Source: Luscinia megarhynchos (lineage: Eukaryota > Chordata > Aves > Passeriformes > Turdidae). From it: a DNA stretch of 64,000 bases. Shown here in pieces: positions 26,862 through 37,700 of this stretch (position 1 is its first letter; every line of letters begins with the position of its first letter). The position numbers were made by a program, and so were the translations under genes. Location: assembly GCA_034336665.1 (NCBI GenBank), contig CM067592.1:40785735-40849734 (forward strand), written 5' to 3'. The notes beneath the pieces are model-generated. The model ran no database searches, was not told where the DNA came from, and worked only from the letters and a program-made list of their open reading frames with translations.

Positions 26862-26875
26862 CCTCCAGGGGGCAA
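26862..26875 (+). promoter_or_regulatory. candidate CTCF-binding site
   Basis: The bases CCTCCAGGGGGCAA match 12 of 14 positions of the CTCF core consensus CCASYAGRKGGCRS, including the whole AGGGGGC block. It lies in an AT-rich stretch just beyond the 3' side of the candidate minus-strand terminal exon at 27146-27281, a plausible place for a domain boundary. Single-motif calls have many false positives. Confidence 0.4.
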
Positions 26876-27145
26876 CAGTATCCACCAAACAAAATAATGT
26901 GCATTTCAACTTTATCAAAGGATTTCCTTGCATGTATCTTCTTGGGATACAGGAAAGTTAAGTCAGCCTATGCAAATTCTGACTAGTCTCCTGTGAGAAG
27001 AGAAACTGAAGAAAACAATTGCCAGTCATTCAAAACTCCACCTACTAAAAAGTGTATTATTAATCAAACTACAAGAGCATACTTCCAGTAACTTTATGCA
27101 ATCTAAAATTCCTAATAAAATGTATAAATAGGCACTGTTTGTCTT

Positions 27146-27281
27146 CTAGGCTTTTAGACGTGCTGTTTCGAGCACTTCTGAAATATCTTGGAGTTGCTGC
27201 ATGGTGTCGCTTTCCCTGTTGACAGCAACATATTGACGTGCAAAGGATTTACGAAACCTTGGGGCTGACAGAGCTGGTGGC
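27146..27281 (-). CDS. candidate last coding exon, unidentified protein
   Basis: On the minus strand a pyrimidine-rich acceptor (CACCCTGACCTCTCCCAG) precedes an open segment of about 45 codons that ends in a TAG stop at 27146-27148. The peptide runs through RFRKSFARQYVAVNRESDT and QQLQDISEVLETARLKA to its end. It is basic at first, then a charged amphipathic helix-like stretch, which reads like the conserved C-terminus of a cytoplasmic protein rather than random translation. I do not recognise the family with certainty and give no symbol. No upstream exon of the same gene was identified. The open frame continues past the acceptor into GC-rich sequence (to 27355), so an unspliced start is formally possible. 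A second possible acceptor lies 17 bases further in (CTCTGTCAG). AT-rich sequence downstream would be the 3' UTR. Confidence 0.4.
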
Positions 27282-30200
27282 CTGGGAGAGGTCAGGGTGA
27301 CACCACCCGGTGTGCCCCAGGGCCAGCCAGGCTCGCAGCTGTGCTCAGCCCTCACCCAAACACAAAAAGCGCTGCTGGTAACCCCAGCTACAGTACGGAT
27401 CCCTCCCGCTGGTGGCTCGGCAGCCGTGGGGAGATGGAGCAGGGTCTCTCACAGGGTGCTTGGTTCTCAGTGCTACACCAACATTCATCCACCAGAAGAA
27501 GGATTCTGAAAAACGGCATTGAGATTCTGCCAGGGCTACCTTTGAAATGGTCCTTCCCAGAGAACTGATCACAAGGTGTTGCTATCAGGCCACGACTTAC
27601 CGGCAGCTTTCCCGACAGTTACTTCATAAAACGTTGTCATCCTTATTTCAAGTAACAGTCACGTTAAAATCCAACTTTTCTATTATAGATTTTTTTAAAA
27701 GCTGTTCGTTGTTCATTATTTACTGTGCTGTTATGTTCAAGCACCTAGTCAAGATCATACTGCCCAGATTTTTGGGAAAGGAATTATCCCAGAAAGCCTG
27801 TATTCTAAAACTGCACACATAGGACTGAAGGTAAATGCAGGTGTCACCTTGTGAAGCAGTATGAGACATGAGGTTGTTAGCTGGGGAAAAAAAGAAAAGC
27901 ATCTAAAGGCAGAAGAATATTGTGATATCTCCAAGTGTCATTTCTTTAAAAATTAGGAAAAATTTAATTAAACCTGAAGACTGAATATACAAGGAAATCA
28001 TAGTAATCGAAAACCTCACATTCAAGGAGGGAGAACTCCCATATTCCTTCTGGACACTATCCACAGAGATCTGGACTAGAGGTACATGATAGGAGGAGAG
28101 ATAGGAGAGACACATTAGTCCAGGAATCTGTCACTTTTCTTTTGACTTTTCAAGATGCCTGAGCAATGATGAGATCCAAAGGTAACATTGCTTAGTCCAC
28201 TTGTTGATCTGTCTTGCTCTATTTGATTTTTCTCTTCAACGTCTACATGGCAGTCAGAATACAATCTTAAATCACCTTTGTCATGTTTAACTTGGCAGTT
28301 TTATTTTGGATCCAAGGAGCTGGTGGAATATTTTCTTTCATTTTGATCATAAAGAAGGAACTCTATTTTGAAACACATTTAAAATTCCATTCATCATGTT
28401 GCTTTTGTAGTTTACCGTGTCCAGGCTTGACAAAGTGTTGATCAATCACCCATTGAGAACATGACTCAGATAGGAGAAAGCACAATGAAAGCTGTGTTTC
28501 TCTGACTGCAGATTTTAATAAAGGAAACTGCTCTTTGAAGAACGCCAGCTTTTTTCACCCTACAGCCAAAGGGATGTCCAATAAACCTAAGGAAAAGAAG
28601 TCAAAATTACTATCTTCCTCCATATGAACCAGTATTTCAGAGCTCATTCCAAATGCTTGTAGCAGAAATACTTCAAATGAAGTTGGATTAAGCATCAATT
28701 AGCACAGTGTTAGTAAAGCTGTCCTCAACCAAATAAACAGTTTTTTATTGCTGCTGTTAGCTAGAAAGGGAAGCATTTTCATTGTTAAAGGAAGAAAATT
28801 CTGTGTCATATAATTATTTTAAATAATCTTTACATTTTAATGTAATTCTGTGTAATAAAATACATTCACTATTTGTCTTGGGGAAAAAAAAAGATTCTAC
28901 AAAGCCCTTTAAAGGTATAATTGTATTAATAGAAACTTCAGAGAATCGAGTCACAAATTGAACACAGTCACAAAATCAATATATTCCTGTGTTATCTAAT
29001 CACATAAAACCTAAGGTAACCATACTTTTTCCAAGACCAAAAACACACCGGCCATTTCATTTTGAGAGATATTCCATAGCTTTCTACTCTGGTAAGCTCA
29101 GTAGAAACATGAAAGAAGCGCTGATAGGTAGCACAGAAAGCCAAGCACCTGAAGCAGTGTGCATTAAGGAGGAACACACCTGGGAACAGCTGCAGCTGTG
29201 AGGTCATTCCCTTACAACTGTTGAATAGCTGAGAAGTGGAAGCTGAGAACATCTTTTGCAGGGGATAAGTGGCTGGGAGTGTGGGGCTGCCTGGCAGGGC
29301 ATGTCTGCACACATCTCACATTAGTCGTCATGACAACACAAACTTTCCTGGCGTCAGAGGACACCATTACCGTGGGTTTTCCACCCGATCCTCGCCAGCA
29401 CAGCATGCCAAATCAACTCTGCAGCTTGTTTTAGTGATTTTCCGTGGACGTAATTAAAGTAGAATGTTTACTACTAATTCAGGTCCTGTGCAAATCTTTT
29501 TCCTATGGAGAGCTTCTTCATTCATGTTTATTAATTATTCTGGCTCTCAAAGCTCTTAATTTCTTACTATTCCCTTATTTAGTAAACTAGCATTGTTGTT
29601 TAATAGAATAATATCTATCTGATAGTTTCCTTTTGGAAATCATTAGTCCAATTTAGTGTGTGTGTCCTCATGTCCTTTTTTGTTGGTTTTTGTTTGTTTG
29701 TTTCGATTTTTGTTTTGTTGTTTTGGGGTTTTTTTTATAAAGTCTGGAAGCATCTGGATTTGTTCCTTAGCAACACTTTTAGTTTGCCATTTGCTTTTAT
29801 TCAGCTCCCCAAAGAGTGCTTTTAAAGCTGTAGTAAGGTTGGCCATTTTAGAGAGGCAGCTTTTATTTTTCCTCTTGAATGAATGGTGAGATCATGCCCA
29901 GATATCACAGCCTGACAGAAACATTCTCCAGTATATTAAATACTGTCCTTGAAACAATGAAATACTTTTAGACTGAGATAATAGGTGAATTACTGGCACG
30001 AATACTGATAACTCTGTCTATTGTGCTTGGGAAGGGCACAAGAGGAAAAGGACAGCTAATTACTTAATGTTCTGTAAAGAAAGATAAATTTGACTAAATG
30101 AAAGCTTAGACATTTATCTGAGCCTCCAAAGTTACTCCTCATCTTGTTCATATGTATCTAGCACCTAGCTTTGCCTACCCACACAGAGAGGGCACTCTAG

Positions 30201-30407
30201 TTATCCAGCACACCTCACAGTGGTGCTTAGATATCCCTGCATACCAGTAAATACCAAATCAACACCACGAATTTTACATCTTGTGAGAGCAAATCACTTG
30301 AGAGTTTAGACACAACAGGTACCACAAAATATGCATCGCCCATATAGTGAAAGTCCTTCCAAATAATTCTGGTTCAATATGTTGATGCCTGCCTCTGTAC
30401 TTTGCAG
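27282..30407. other. non-coding stretch
   Basis: No further gene is recognised. A minus-strand donor-like CCG|GTAAGT lies at 27594-27601, but the sequence behind it is closed in all frames back to the nearest acceptor. The T/G-rich tract at 29674-29740 is listed separately. Confidence 0.4.
29674..29740. repeat. T/G-rich low-complexity tract
   Basis: About 65 bases are mostly T broken by G, GG and one C (TTTTTGTTGG, TTTGTTTGTTTCG, GGGGTTTTTTT). It is the complementary orientation of the A/C-rich tracts elsewhere in the window. Confidence 0.75.
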
Positions 30408-30452
30408 TTCAACCCCTCATAACACAAAGAAGAGTTATACACTGTTTCAAAG
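30408..30452 (+). other. possible 45-nt exon (weak)
   Basis: A strong acceptor (TGCCTCTGTACTTTGCAG) and a strong donor (TCAAAG|GTGAGT) flank 45 bases on +. Two of three frames are open over 14-15 residues. No motif is recognised and no partner exon was found. It could be part of a non-coding transcript or a chance pair. Confidence 0.15.
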
Positions 30453-33400
30453 GTGAGTTTTTTTCCACAGCATGCTCAGACAATAGTAAACTTGACTCTT
30501 TTAAGTTAATTTGTAGTGAAATAATAAAATAGAACAGAACAAAGTGTGCTACAATGGAAAAATTGTACCAGCAGAAGTCTGTTCACCCATTAACTTCTGT
30601 GGAAAGGTCCTGAGACATACAATGGACTCCTGATTAAAGAGAGACTGTCCCTGCTCACTCATTGCCCAGAGTTCCCAAAATATATGATGCTTTCTTTGCT
30701 CTCTGGCACTCCTCCAAGTTTAATGGGTGCCATGTACTACAGACTGATCAGCTAATCTATAAATAAATAAATTTCCAGAAAAAAATGTTCAATTTCTGTA
30801 TTCAGGCTTCAGCACAATTCATGATCTAAACTATTTCTTTCCAAATAAGTCCATTACCAAAATCTTGCAATAAATAGTCTCCTTGGCTAGACCCTTGTCC
30901 TAGTCCACTCCCCTTCTGCTGTTTAACCAGAACAAAAGGCACTTCACATTTCTGAGGAGAGATAATAAGTTTGCTACCCACAACAAGTCTTTGTGAAGCT
31001 GCTTTGGACGTGGTTTCTGGCTGCAGTGTGGAAATTCAGGCAGTGAACTCCAGCATCACAAGGAGCAGCTATTACTGTGCACAATGTAAAATGGCTTTTT
31101 GGCATCCTTCTCTTGCCCCAACATACAGCATAGAGAAATGCAACTGGAGTTTCAACACACTTGGATATCTACTTCTTGAATCAAACTGAAATTCAGAAAG
31201 TTTTAAGACTGATACTATCCTTCCTTCTTTTGGCACACCCTTGTGTATGAACAGAAAATCTGAAGATCTGTCAGGAATTTTAATGTCCAGGGAAGCCAGG
31301 ATATAACCATCTTGGAGGACATTTGCCAACACCTAGCTTGTCCTTTCTGTTGAATCTCTGGTGCTCAAACACACAAGTCTCAGCCTTGCCCCCAGGGCAG
31401 CTATTAATATGGTCAACATTGGGATCAATAGTAGCAGAAGAAGGGCAAAAGTGGAGCTGTTAACAGCCAGCTCTGTAACATATGTTACCTGTTAGGAGGT
31501 CGGGTGACACGTACCAGCCCTGATAAAGAGACGTGAGGTGTATCACCCCATCATCTGGCACAGCACGGCACAGACACAGCCAGTCACTGCTGAGCACTCA
31601 CTCCGAAGATAAACGAAATGGAGCAGGGAGACAGACTGGATGGATACCCAGCATTATGTCTATTTTTCTGCCCCTACCATAGATATTCAGCTTTATCAGC
31701 TTTCCCAGAGTTTGCACTTTGCATTATCGGTTTCCAAGAGCTCTTGCACTTCAGTGTAATGACAATAATAACTCGTCTCACTCTAACAGAATTCGCTGCC
31801 TCTGAGATGTCTCACTTAAAATTACAGAACTTAATTGTGTAATATTGTTTCTGCTCCCACTTAAGACCTGGGCTTTCATATTCTGCAGAAAGACACTTGG
31901 TGGCACTCATTCAACATCTTTTTTATTTCCCATACCACAGATTCTCTGGGTTAACCTAAAAACACAGAAAAAAATCCCCTTAGTAAGTGTATCCTATGAA
32001 CTCTGTAACTAAGACCAACTTTTGCAGGCATTACTCACTTTTTGACTTAATCATTAATGATGTAAAGAAATACTTCATTTTATTTTCTTTAAAAAGCACC
32101 AAAAATCACTTTGTGGTAGTAAACTGATCACTAAATTTGAGCTGAGATATTTTTGCCTAACAATTACTTTGGAGCATCTTCATGTCTCTGCTTTGATGAG
32201 TACTTAAAATTTACTCCCTGTATAAAGTGCAAATTCTTTGTCCCTTAACATCATTGTTAGCTGCAACTTGCATACATCTCTTTGAAAACAAATAAGAGAA
32301 ACAAAATCCGACTGAACCACCTGGTAACCAGGATAGTTACTCAAAGACAACTGCAAAGGAGGTAGAGAGTTTCACTGGCAGTACCCTGTAGTTCCTCTAA
32401 TTTATACTTCTGAGTGACAGCCATTTGCAACCCAATAGTCATACTGTGTTGAGAAAGATATAGGGAAACCAGCAGCACCCTGACCCATTTAGATTAACAA
32501 ATACCCATTATCCCTCTATAAAATCCAGCTTTTCCAGGAACTACCCTAGTAGTTCCTCATGGACAGTACCCTAAAGTGCTGCCAAGGACCACAGCCTTAT
32601 CACAGACACCTGGCAGTTATTCTTATCAAGGCTGCTGAAAGATCTGACAGCCAGGAGGGGATTTATTTATTTATTACCCTCAACAGCAGGACAGTATGAC
32701 ATTAGCTAAGGTTAACCTAACACGCTTACATATCCCAAAGCTTGACTGAAGGTGCCTCCTTTGTGGGAGGGGGAAGATCATGCCCAGATGTCCCTGCAAC
32801 TCTCCACTTACCACACTCAAAATAAAATTTCTGCGAAACAGATTACAAATAGGTCAGTGGCCACTCAGTGGAAATGTGTTAAAGCAATGGAGCACAGCTA
32901 AGCACATTCTCAAAACACAGATAATGCTCTCACCACCAGTGTAAGGGGCCTTCCTCTAGAACAGAAACAAGGTTCATTGCCCATCCCACCATCCTTCAAC
33001 AACAGCCAAAACAGTGACCCACAGCTGTTACTCCAAGGTCACAGTGACCACAGAGCTTGATTACACCACGGACGCCCATTGGTCCCAAACCTATGAAATC
33101 CATGCTGCTGGGAAACTCCTTTCCCAGCAGTTTTACTTGTGTTCCAAGTTTCACCAGCTGCACCAGGGAAACTTTAACTTTTTCAGACACAGTGACCATG
33201 CCGTTATCTTAGTGTACTTGAATGCAATTTGTTTGTACACTCAGTAGCGTTTACATACTTGAGGAAATGCTTTGCTGACAAGTCCCACAGTTGTCTAATA
33301 ATCTTTATTAAAACCCAGGAGGCTTTTCAATGTAAGCAAATATTTTTGCATGCTAGAAGGTGTGCACCCAATGCAAATTTTTTATTTCACAACATTTTAC

Positions 33401-33890
33401 TTCTGGCCTTTCTAGAAAGAGTATTATATCTTGAAATTTGAGAGTATTTTCTTCGCCCTTTCCAGATTTTTGTGCAACTAAGGGTCTTCTCCTCTAATAT
33501 TCTTCTAAACAGAGCAAAAGACATCCCACTGTTTTAGCAGAAACACAGGGAGGCAAAGCGCAATCCAGAAATAAGTACAATTAATCAGCTGAATATCATA
33601 CTGAGCACTATTTGACCACATTAGGCACATCAAATACAAAGCACTTACATGTGCTCTTCACACCAAGCCAGTATTCAGCGTATGCTGTGTCAGACGTGTT
33701 TTGTCACCATAATCACACAGCCTTTCCCACACCAGGTGCCAGAGCATGAGCCACAAAGGGCAGAGCCTCTCCAAAGCGCTTTAATGACCTGTCCCTTGCA
33801 AGAAGGTGGGGCTGCATCGAGCGAGCAGCGCCATTTCTGTGAATTCTAGGTACTTCGTGTTTCATTACGGTTATTATTTGCTTTGTTAAA
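30453..33890. other. non-coding stretch
   Basis: No gene is recognised. It is AT-rich, with a short AATA run at 30758-30770 and an 11-bp perfect hairpin at 33105-33130 listed separately. Confidence 0.45.
33105..33130. other. perfect 11-bp inverted repeat with 4-base loop
   Basis: CTGCTGGGAAA, a CTCC loop, then TTTCCCAGCAG form a perfect stem-loop. A G-U type pair could extend it by one. The flanks do not continue the pairing, so it is too short for a usual microRNA precursor. Confidence 0.8.
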
Positions 33891-34060
33891 GGTTCGTTAA
33901 TGGGAGAAACGGGGGACAATCACGGGAAGCCAAGTGGACACCAGTCCCGGGGAAGCTCAGGGCAGTGTGAGAGCAGACAGCAGCGGTGTTTCAGCCCGGA
34001 GCGCCGGTCCGTGTCCGCGCACCGCCCAGCGGGTGGTGCTGCGGGCACAGCCTGCTTGGA

Positions 34061-34093
34061 GGCCCGGCCCGGCCCGGCCCGGCCCGACCCGAC
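34061..34093 (+). repeat. (GGCCC)n pentanucleotide run
   Basis: About six tandem GGCCC/GACCC units, the last ones decayed to GACCC and GACGA. The run lies inside the CpG island, just left of the CATCCCC minisatellite. Confidence 0.85.
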
Positions 34094-34107
34094 GAGCCGC
34101 GCTCCTT

Positions 34108-34300
34108 GGCCCCGCATCCCCGAATCCCCGCATCTCAGCATCCCTGCATCCCCCGGCCCCGCATCCCCGAATCCCCGCATCTCAGCATTCCCGCGGCCCC
34201 GCGGCCCCGCATCCCTGCATCCCCGTAATCCCGTATCCCCGCATCCCTGCATCCCCGTATTCCCCTATCCCCGCATCCCCGCATCCCCGCGGCCCCGGCT
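34108..34300 (+). repeat. CATCCCC-type minisatellite with higher-order repeats
   Basis: About 190 bases consist of roughly 8-base units related to GCATCCCC (variants GAATCCCC, GTATCCCC, GCATCTCA, GCATCCCT, GCGGCCCC). A longer block beginning GGCCCCGCATCCCCGAATCC recurs with a 47-base offset at 34108 and 34155. A second block, GCATCCCTGCATCCCCGTA, recurs with a 32-base offset at 34209 and 34241. Because the unit is not a multiple of three and has almost no stops, several frames stay open on both strands, giving Pro/His/Arg/Ser-rich or Gly/Arg-rich artefact peptides. Confidence 0.92.
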
Positions 34301-34436
34301 CCGAGCCCCGCGGGCGGCCGGCACCGCAGCTGCGCTCCCAAGGGTTAAAAGCCTTCGAGCCCCATGCGTGGGAGGGGTCGGGGCAGTGTGGGGAGAAACG
34401 CAGGAAAAGTAGGTCAGCTGCTGCCAGCGGCGGAGC

Positions 34437-34470
34437 GGGACGGGACGGGACGGGACGGGACGGGACGGGC
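34437..34470 (+). repeat. (GGGAC)n pentanucleotide run
   Basis: Six near-perfect GGGAC units followed by GGGCC and GGGGGGC. With five or more G3 runs, this is a G-quadruplex candidate on +. Confidence 0.9.
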
Positions 34471-34654
34471 CGGGGGGCGGCGGGGGGCTCTCCCTCGGCC
34501 CGCGCTGCGGGCGCTCCCGCCCCGACTCCCGGCGCCTGCAGACAATTTGCTCCCGGCCATTAGCAGGTACTCATAGTATTTACAACCCGATAGCTCTACC
34601 GCCCGGTACACATTTGTATTTTGGTAAATACACAGACACATTCAAGGAATTTCG

Positions 34655-34702
34655 GAGGGGGAGGGGGAAAGGAGGGGGAGGGGGGGGAGAGGAGGGGAGG
34701 GC
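34655..34702 (+). repeat. G-rich polypurine tract
   Basis: Almost uninterrupted purines with G4-G8 runs separated by single or few A (GGGGGAGGGGGAAAGG type). It lies just outside the CpG island on its right side. It could form a G-quadruplex or triplex, and resembles polypurine tracts near vertebrate promoters. Confidence 0.85.
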
Positions 34703-37700
34703 GCTGGAAATTAAAAGTGAAGCAAAATTTGAAACTCTGCCTACACCACAGCTTTTATAATCAGCTTGTGACATGCTTGGCACTAAACACTGTTTATGTC
34801 CACAATTAATGCAGTTAATACTAGGTTAGTAACTGTGGCAGCCAGCCACGTGCATCGCCTGGCACATGGGTGCCTGCTCCCAGCCGAAGAGGCAGGCTCT
34901 GCTCTTCAGAGCACGCAGCCAGGCCAGTTCAAGCACATCTGGAGCCAGTTTAACTGGGGCCTCCCTCCAATGCAGTACTCAGTACTGCCAGGGTACTCTT
35001 TCACACAAAACCCTATAAAAAGGGGAGAAGGCATTAGGACAAAAATGGGAATGAGAGAGAATTTTTAAAAATGGGAGTGCAACTCTTTCCAGTGGAAGCC
35101 AGCCTGTCGCACCAGGCTTCACAGCCTGCCTGAACAAGACCCAGCATCAGGGAGCCCCTAACGGGGCCTCCAGAACCAGTCTGACCAGTTCCCGTTTCTC
35201 CTATCTCTCCATGCAGTTGGACATCTCAGCGAGCATTACACACCTGTAGCTGCTGCTAGGCATCTGTTGTCTCCACCTGACGAGGGGAAGTGGCAAGGCA
35301 CTTGTTGAGAACAGGTGGTTCACAGAAGGACTGTACACCTACCAATCATAAGCATGCAATCCCAAATAAAGTTTTCCAAAAAAGTCTTTCTCAAGACAGA
35401 GTCACCATGTTGCAATGGGAAGATTTATGAGCTGGTTGCAAAAATTCATTTGTACTTTTTGGGTGGGAGGTGAGTTTTGAAACTGAATTTTTACAAAGCT
35501 CGAAAGCTCTAGCAAGACTTCTGCATCAAGTTCAGGGCTTCCTTGGGAAATCCAGTATCTTCAAACTGCATCTATGTCAAGGCCTACGCCTACAGACCTG
35601 CTCACTAACACACCAGGCACACCAGCAGCATGACCTGTTTTTCTTTTGTGGGCACTTACAACTGCTCAGTGAGAGCAGAATATGCGTGAGAATCGGTCAC
35701 GCGTTCAGTAACGCCACTATCATCAGTCACGTGTTTGTTCACTTATCTGCTCCCCAAGGAGAGGAGTGTTTGTTTTGAGATTTTACATGCCTCTAAACAT
35801 TTATTCCAGTAATGTCAAGGTCAAAGAAAGGTGTTCTTCACTTGCAGTAGGAGCTGGTGTAATCTGAGATAAGGTCCCGGAGGAAAGGAAGCCTACTTCA
35901 CAGTCACGGCTTGGCCGTCAAAAACAAATGCATTCTGCACAGACACACATCAGCCTCCATCTGGAGGGCTGCCTCATGTTAGGGGAACATCCTTGTCAAC
36001 CCTCATGCTATAACCCAGCTCTTCATATAGTCTGAAAGCATCTGTCATATCAATTCCTGCTTTCCTTGTCATGGTAGCATTAGAGGTAAATTCTGTATCT
36101 CATTTCTGTTCAAAAGAAGTCCACAACTACTAGAGTCATAGCTTCTTCACTAAGATTTTAATCAAAATTATTGATATTCTCTTACTTTTTGCTGAGCAAA
36201 AGGCAAAAATTGGCTTGTTTGTTGTTTTGGTTTTGGGTTTTTTTAATTAAGCTACAAATTCACTAAAGGAAATTAATACTTCACAGGATACAAAAGAATA
36301 CAAAAGACCACATGTGTTTGCTGTTACTGTTCTCCAGACTTCTTTCCTTTATTGCATTCTTAGTCACCCATTACTCCTTTTTCACCTGCTGCAAGCTATA
36401 AGCAAGAGGGTAGCAAATACATGGCAACACATGCTTTAAATTGTGCTATTCTTTTCTGTTTCAAGGTTTTAGAAGTAACTTTAATGCACATGCTGCCAAA
36501 ATGCACCAAGAAACCCAAAATAACTGTCTTCTTACTAGAAAAAGAAAACTGAAAGTGATCTTCAGCTGAGACACTTTCCATTCAGCCATGCGTAAATATC
36601 ACAGAATTAACACTGCATATAGACAACAAAAGGGTCACACACTCATCAGCAATTAAAAAATAATCATCTAGCAATGCAAAAATGCAAATGTGTGAAAAAG
36701 GATTGTGTCCAAACAATGCAAGGATTGCGAGGAAAGAAACTTCTATGTCCATTGAAGGGAAATGGCATCCTATGCAGTGTGAAATCATTGGGTATACTAG
36801 AGAGAGATTTTATCTCCTAAATAATGAAGAAGGAGGATTAGTTAGAGTCCCTGTTCATTGTTGACCAAAACTTTTCACTATTTTTTCATCAGCGTGAACC
36901 TGTGTTTAGGAAGACAGGGTAGTGTGTGACAAGTATTCTCTCTCCTTGCTGTTGAGGTCCTCACTATATCAATTCATGTGGGGAAACTTCCCCTGTTTAA
37001 AATGTCCTTTCTATCCATTTGTCTGCTGAGGATAATCAGAGTGTTTAAGCATGGTGCATAGACCCCACTGCTGGGGACAAGGAGGGGCTGACCAAAGCCA
37101 ACAGTGCTAACACCATTTAGTGGATTTATAAGCAGGATTCCTTGGAATCCACTGCTATTCATTACATATTTAAAACTTTGAAGATGGAAATGCACAAAGC
37201 TGAGAATGGACATGGAGTACACCCGGTCTTATGGTTGAAATCGTTGTGTGTCAATTATGGTGTCCACACTAATGAAGTTACTCAGACATGCTCTTCTACC
37301 TGCAGCTGGAGGGCACTGATTGCTGCTGTAGCTCTCTTGGATAACTCCTTGTGGGAAGGAATGTGTGGGAAGCCCTAGTATCAATACAGTGCTGAAGACT
37401 ATGGAAATCATTACAAGCAATAGACAGAGAGGTCATTTTAATTTATAGTGAAATCTAAGAGGAAGTCTGATGCATTTGTGTGCTCACAAGGAGCCTTTCT
37501 CTCTGCCCAAGTGGCTGCAGCACACTTTGCTTCTCAGCAGCATGTTGAGGAAGAATTAGAGAGTGGGAGAGTGGGCTGAAGGACACCTAGGCAATGGTCA
37601 GTGGAACTGGAATGTAAAAATGGAAGGCAAACAATGCCACCACTCACAGCCAGATATCAAACCCTTGAGCAGCTATCAGCCCTCAGAACAAGCACTGCCT

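Larger units (their letters stand above)
33900..34570. promoter_or_regulatory. CpG island, candidate promoter region
   Basis: This is the only stretch in the window with dense CpG and very high G+C, standing out from AT-rich surroundings. Such islands mark most vertebrate promoters. Part of the island is made of tandem repeats (listed separately), which weakens the promoter reading, but 33960-34060 and 34305-34430 are GC-rich and non-repetitive. At its right edge GGCCATTAGCAG|GTACTC at 34565-34566 is a good splice donor on +, which would fit a first exon. No TATA box is clear; TTAAAAG at 34344-34350 is only a weak candidate. Direction and target gene are unknown. Confidence 0.5.

Noticed and set aside
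27594..27690. Possible minus-strand exon upstream of the 27146-27281 candidate
   Set aside because: The donor is good, but every frame contains a stop before the nearest acceptor, so it cannot be a coding partner.
33900..34563. Overlapping open frames of 170, 209, 110 and 80 codons on both strands (Pro/His/Arg/Ser-rich or Gly/Arg-rich)
   Set aside because: They are translations of GC-rich tandem repeats whose unit is not a multiple of three and has almost no stop codons. The peptides change with the frame of the same repeat.
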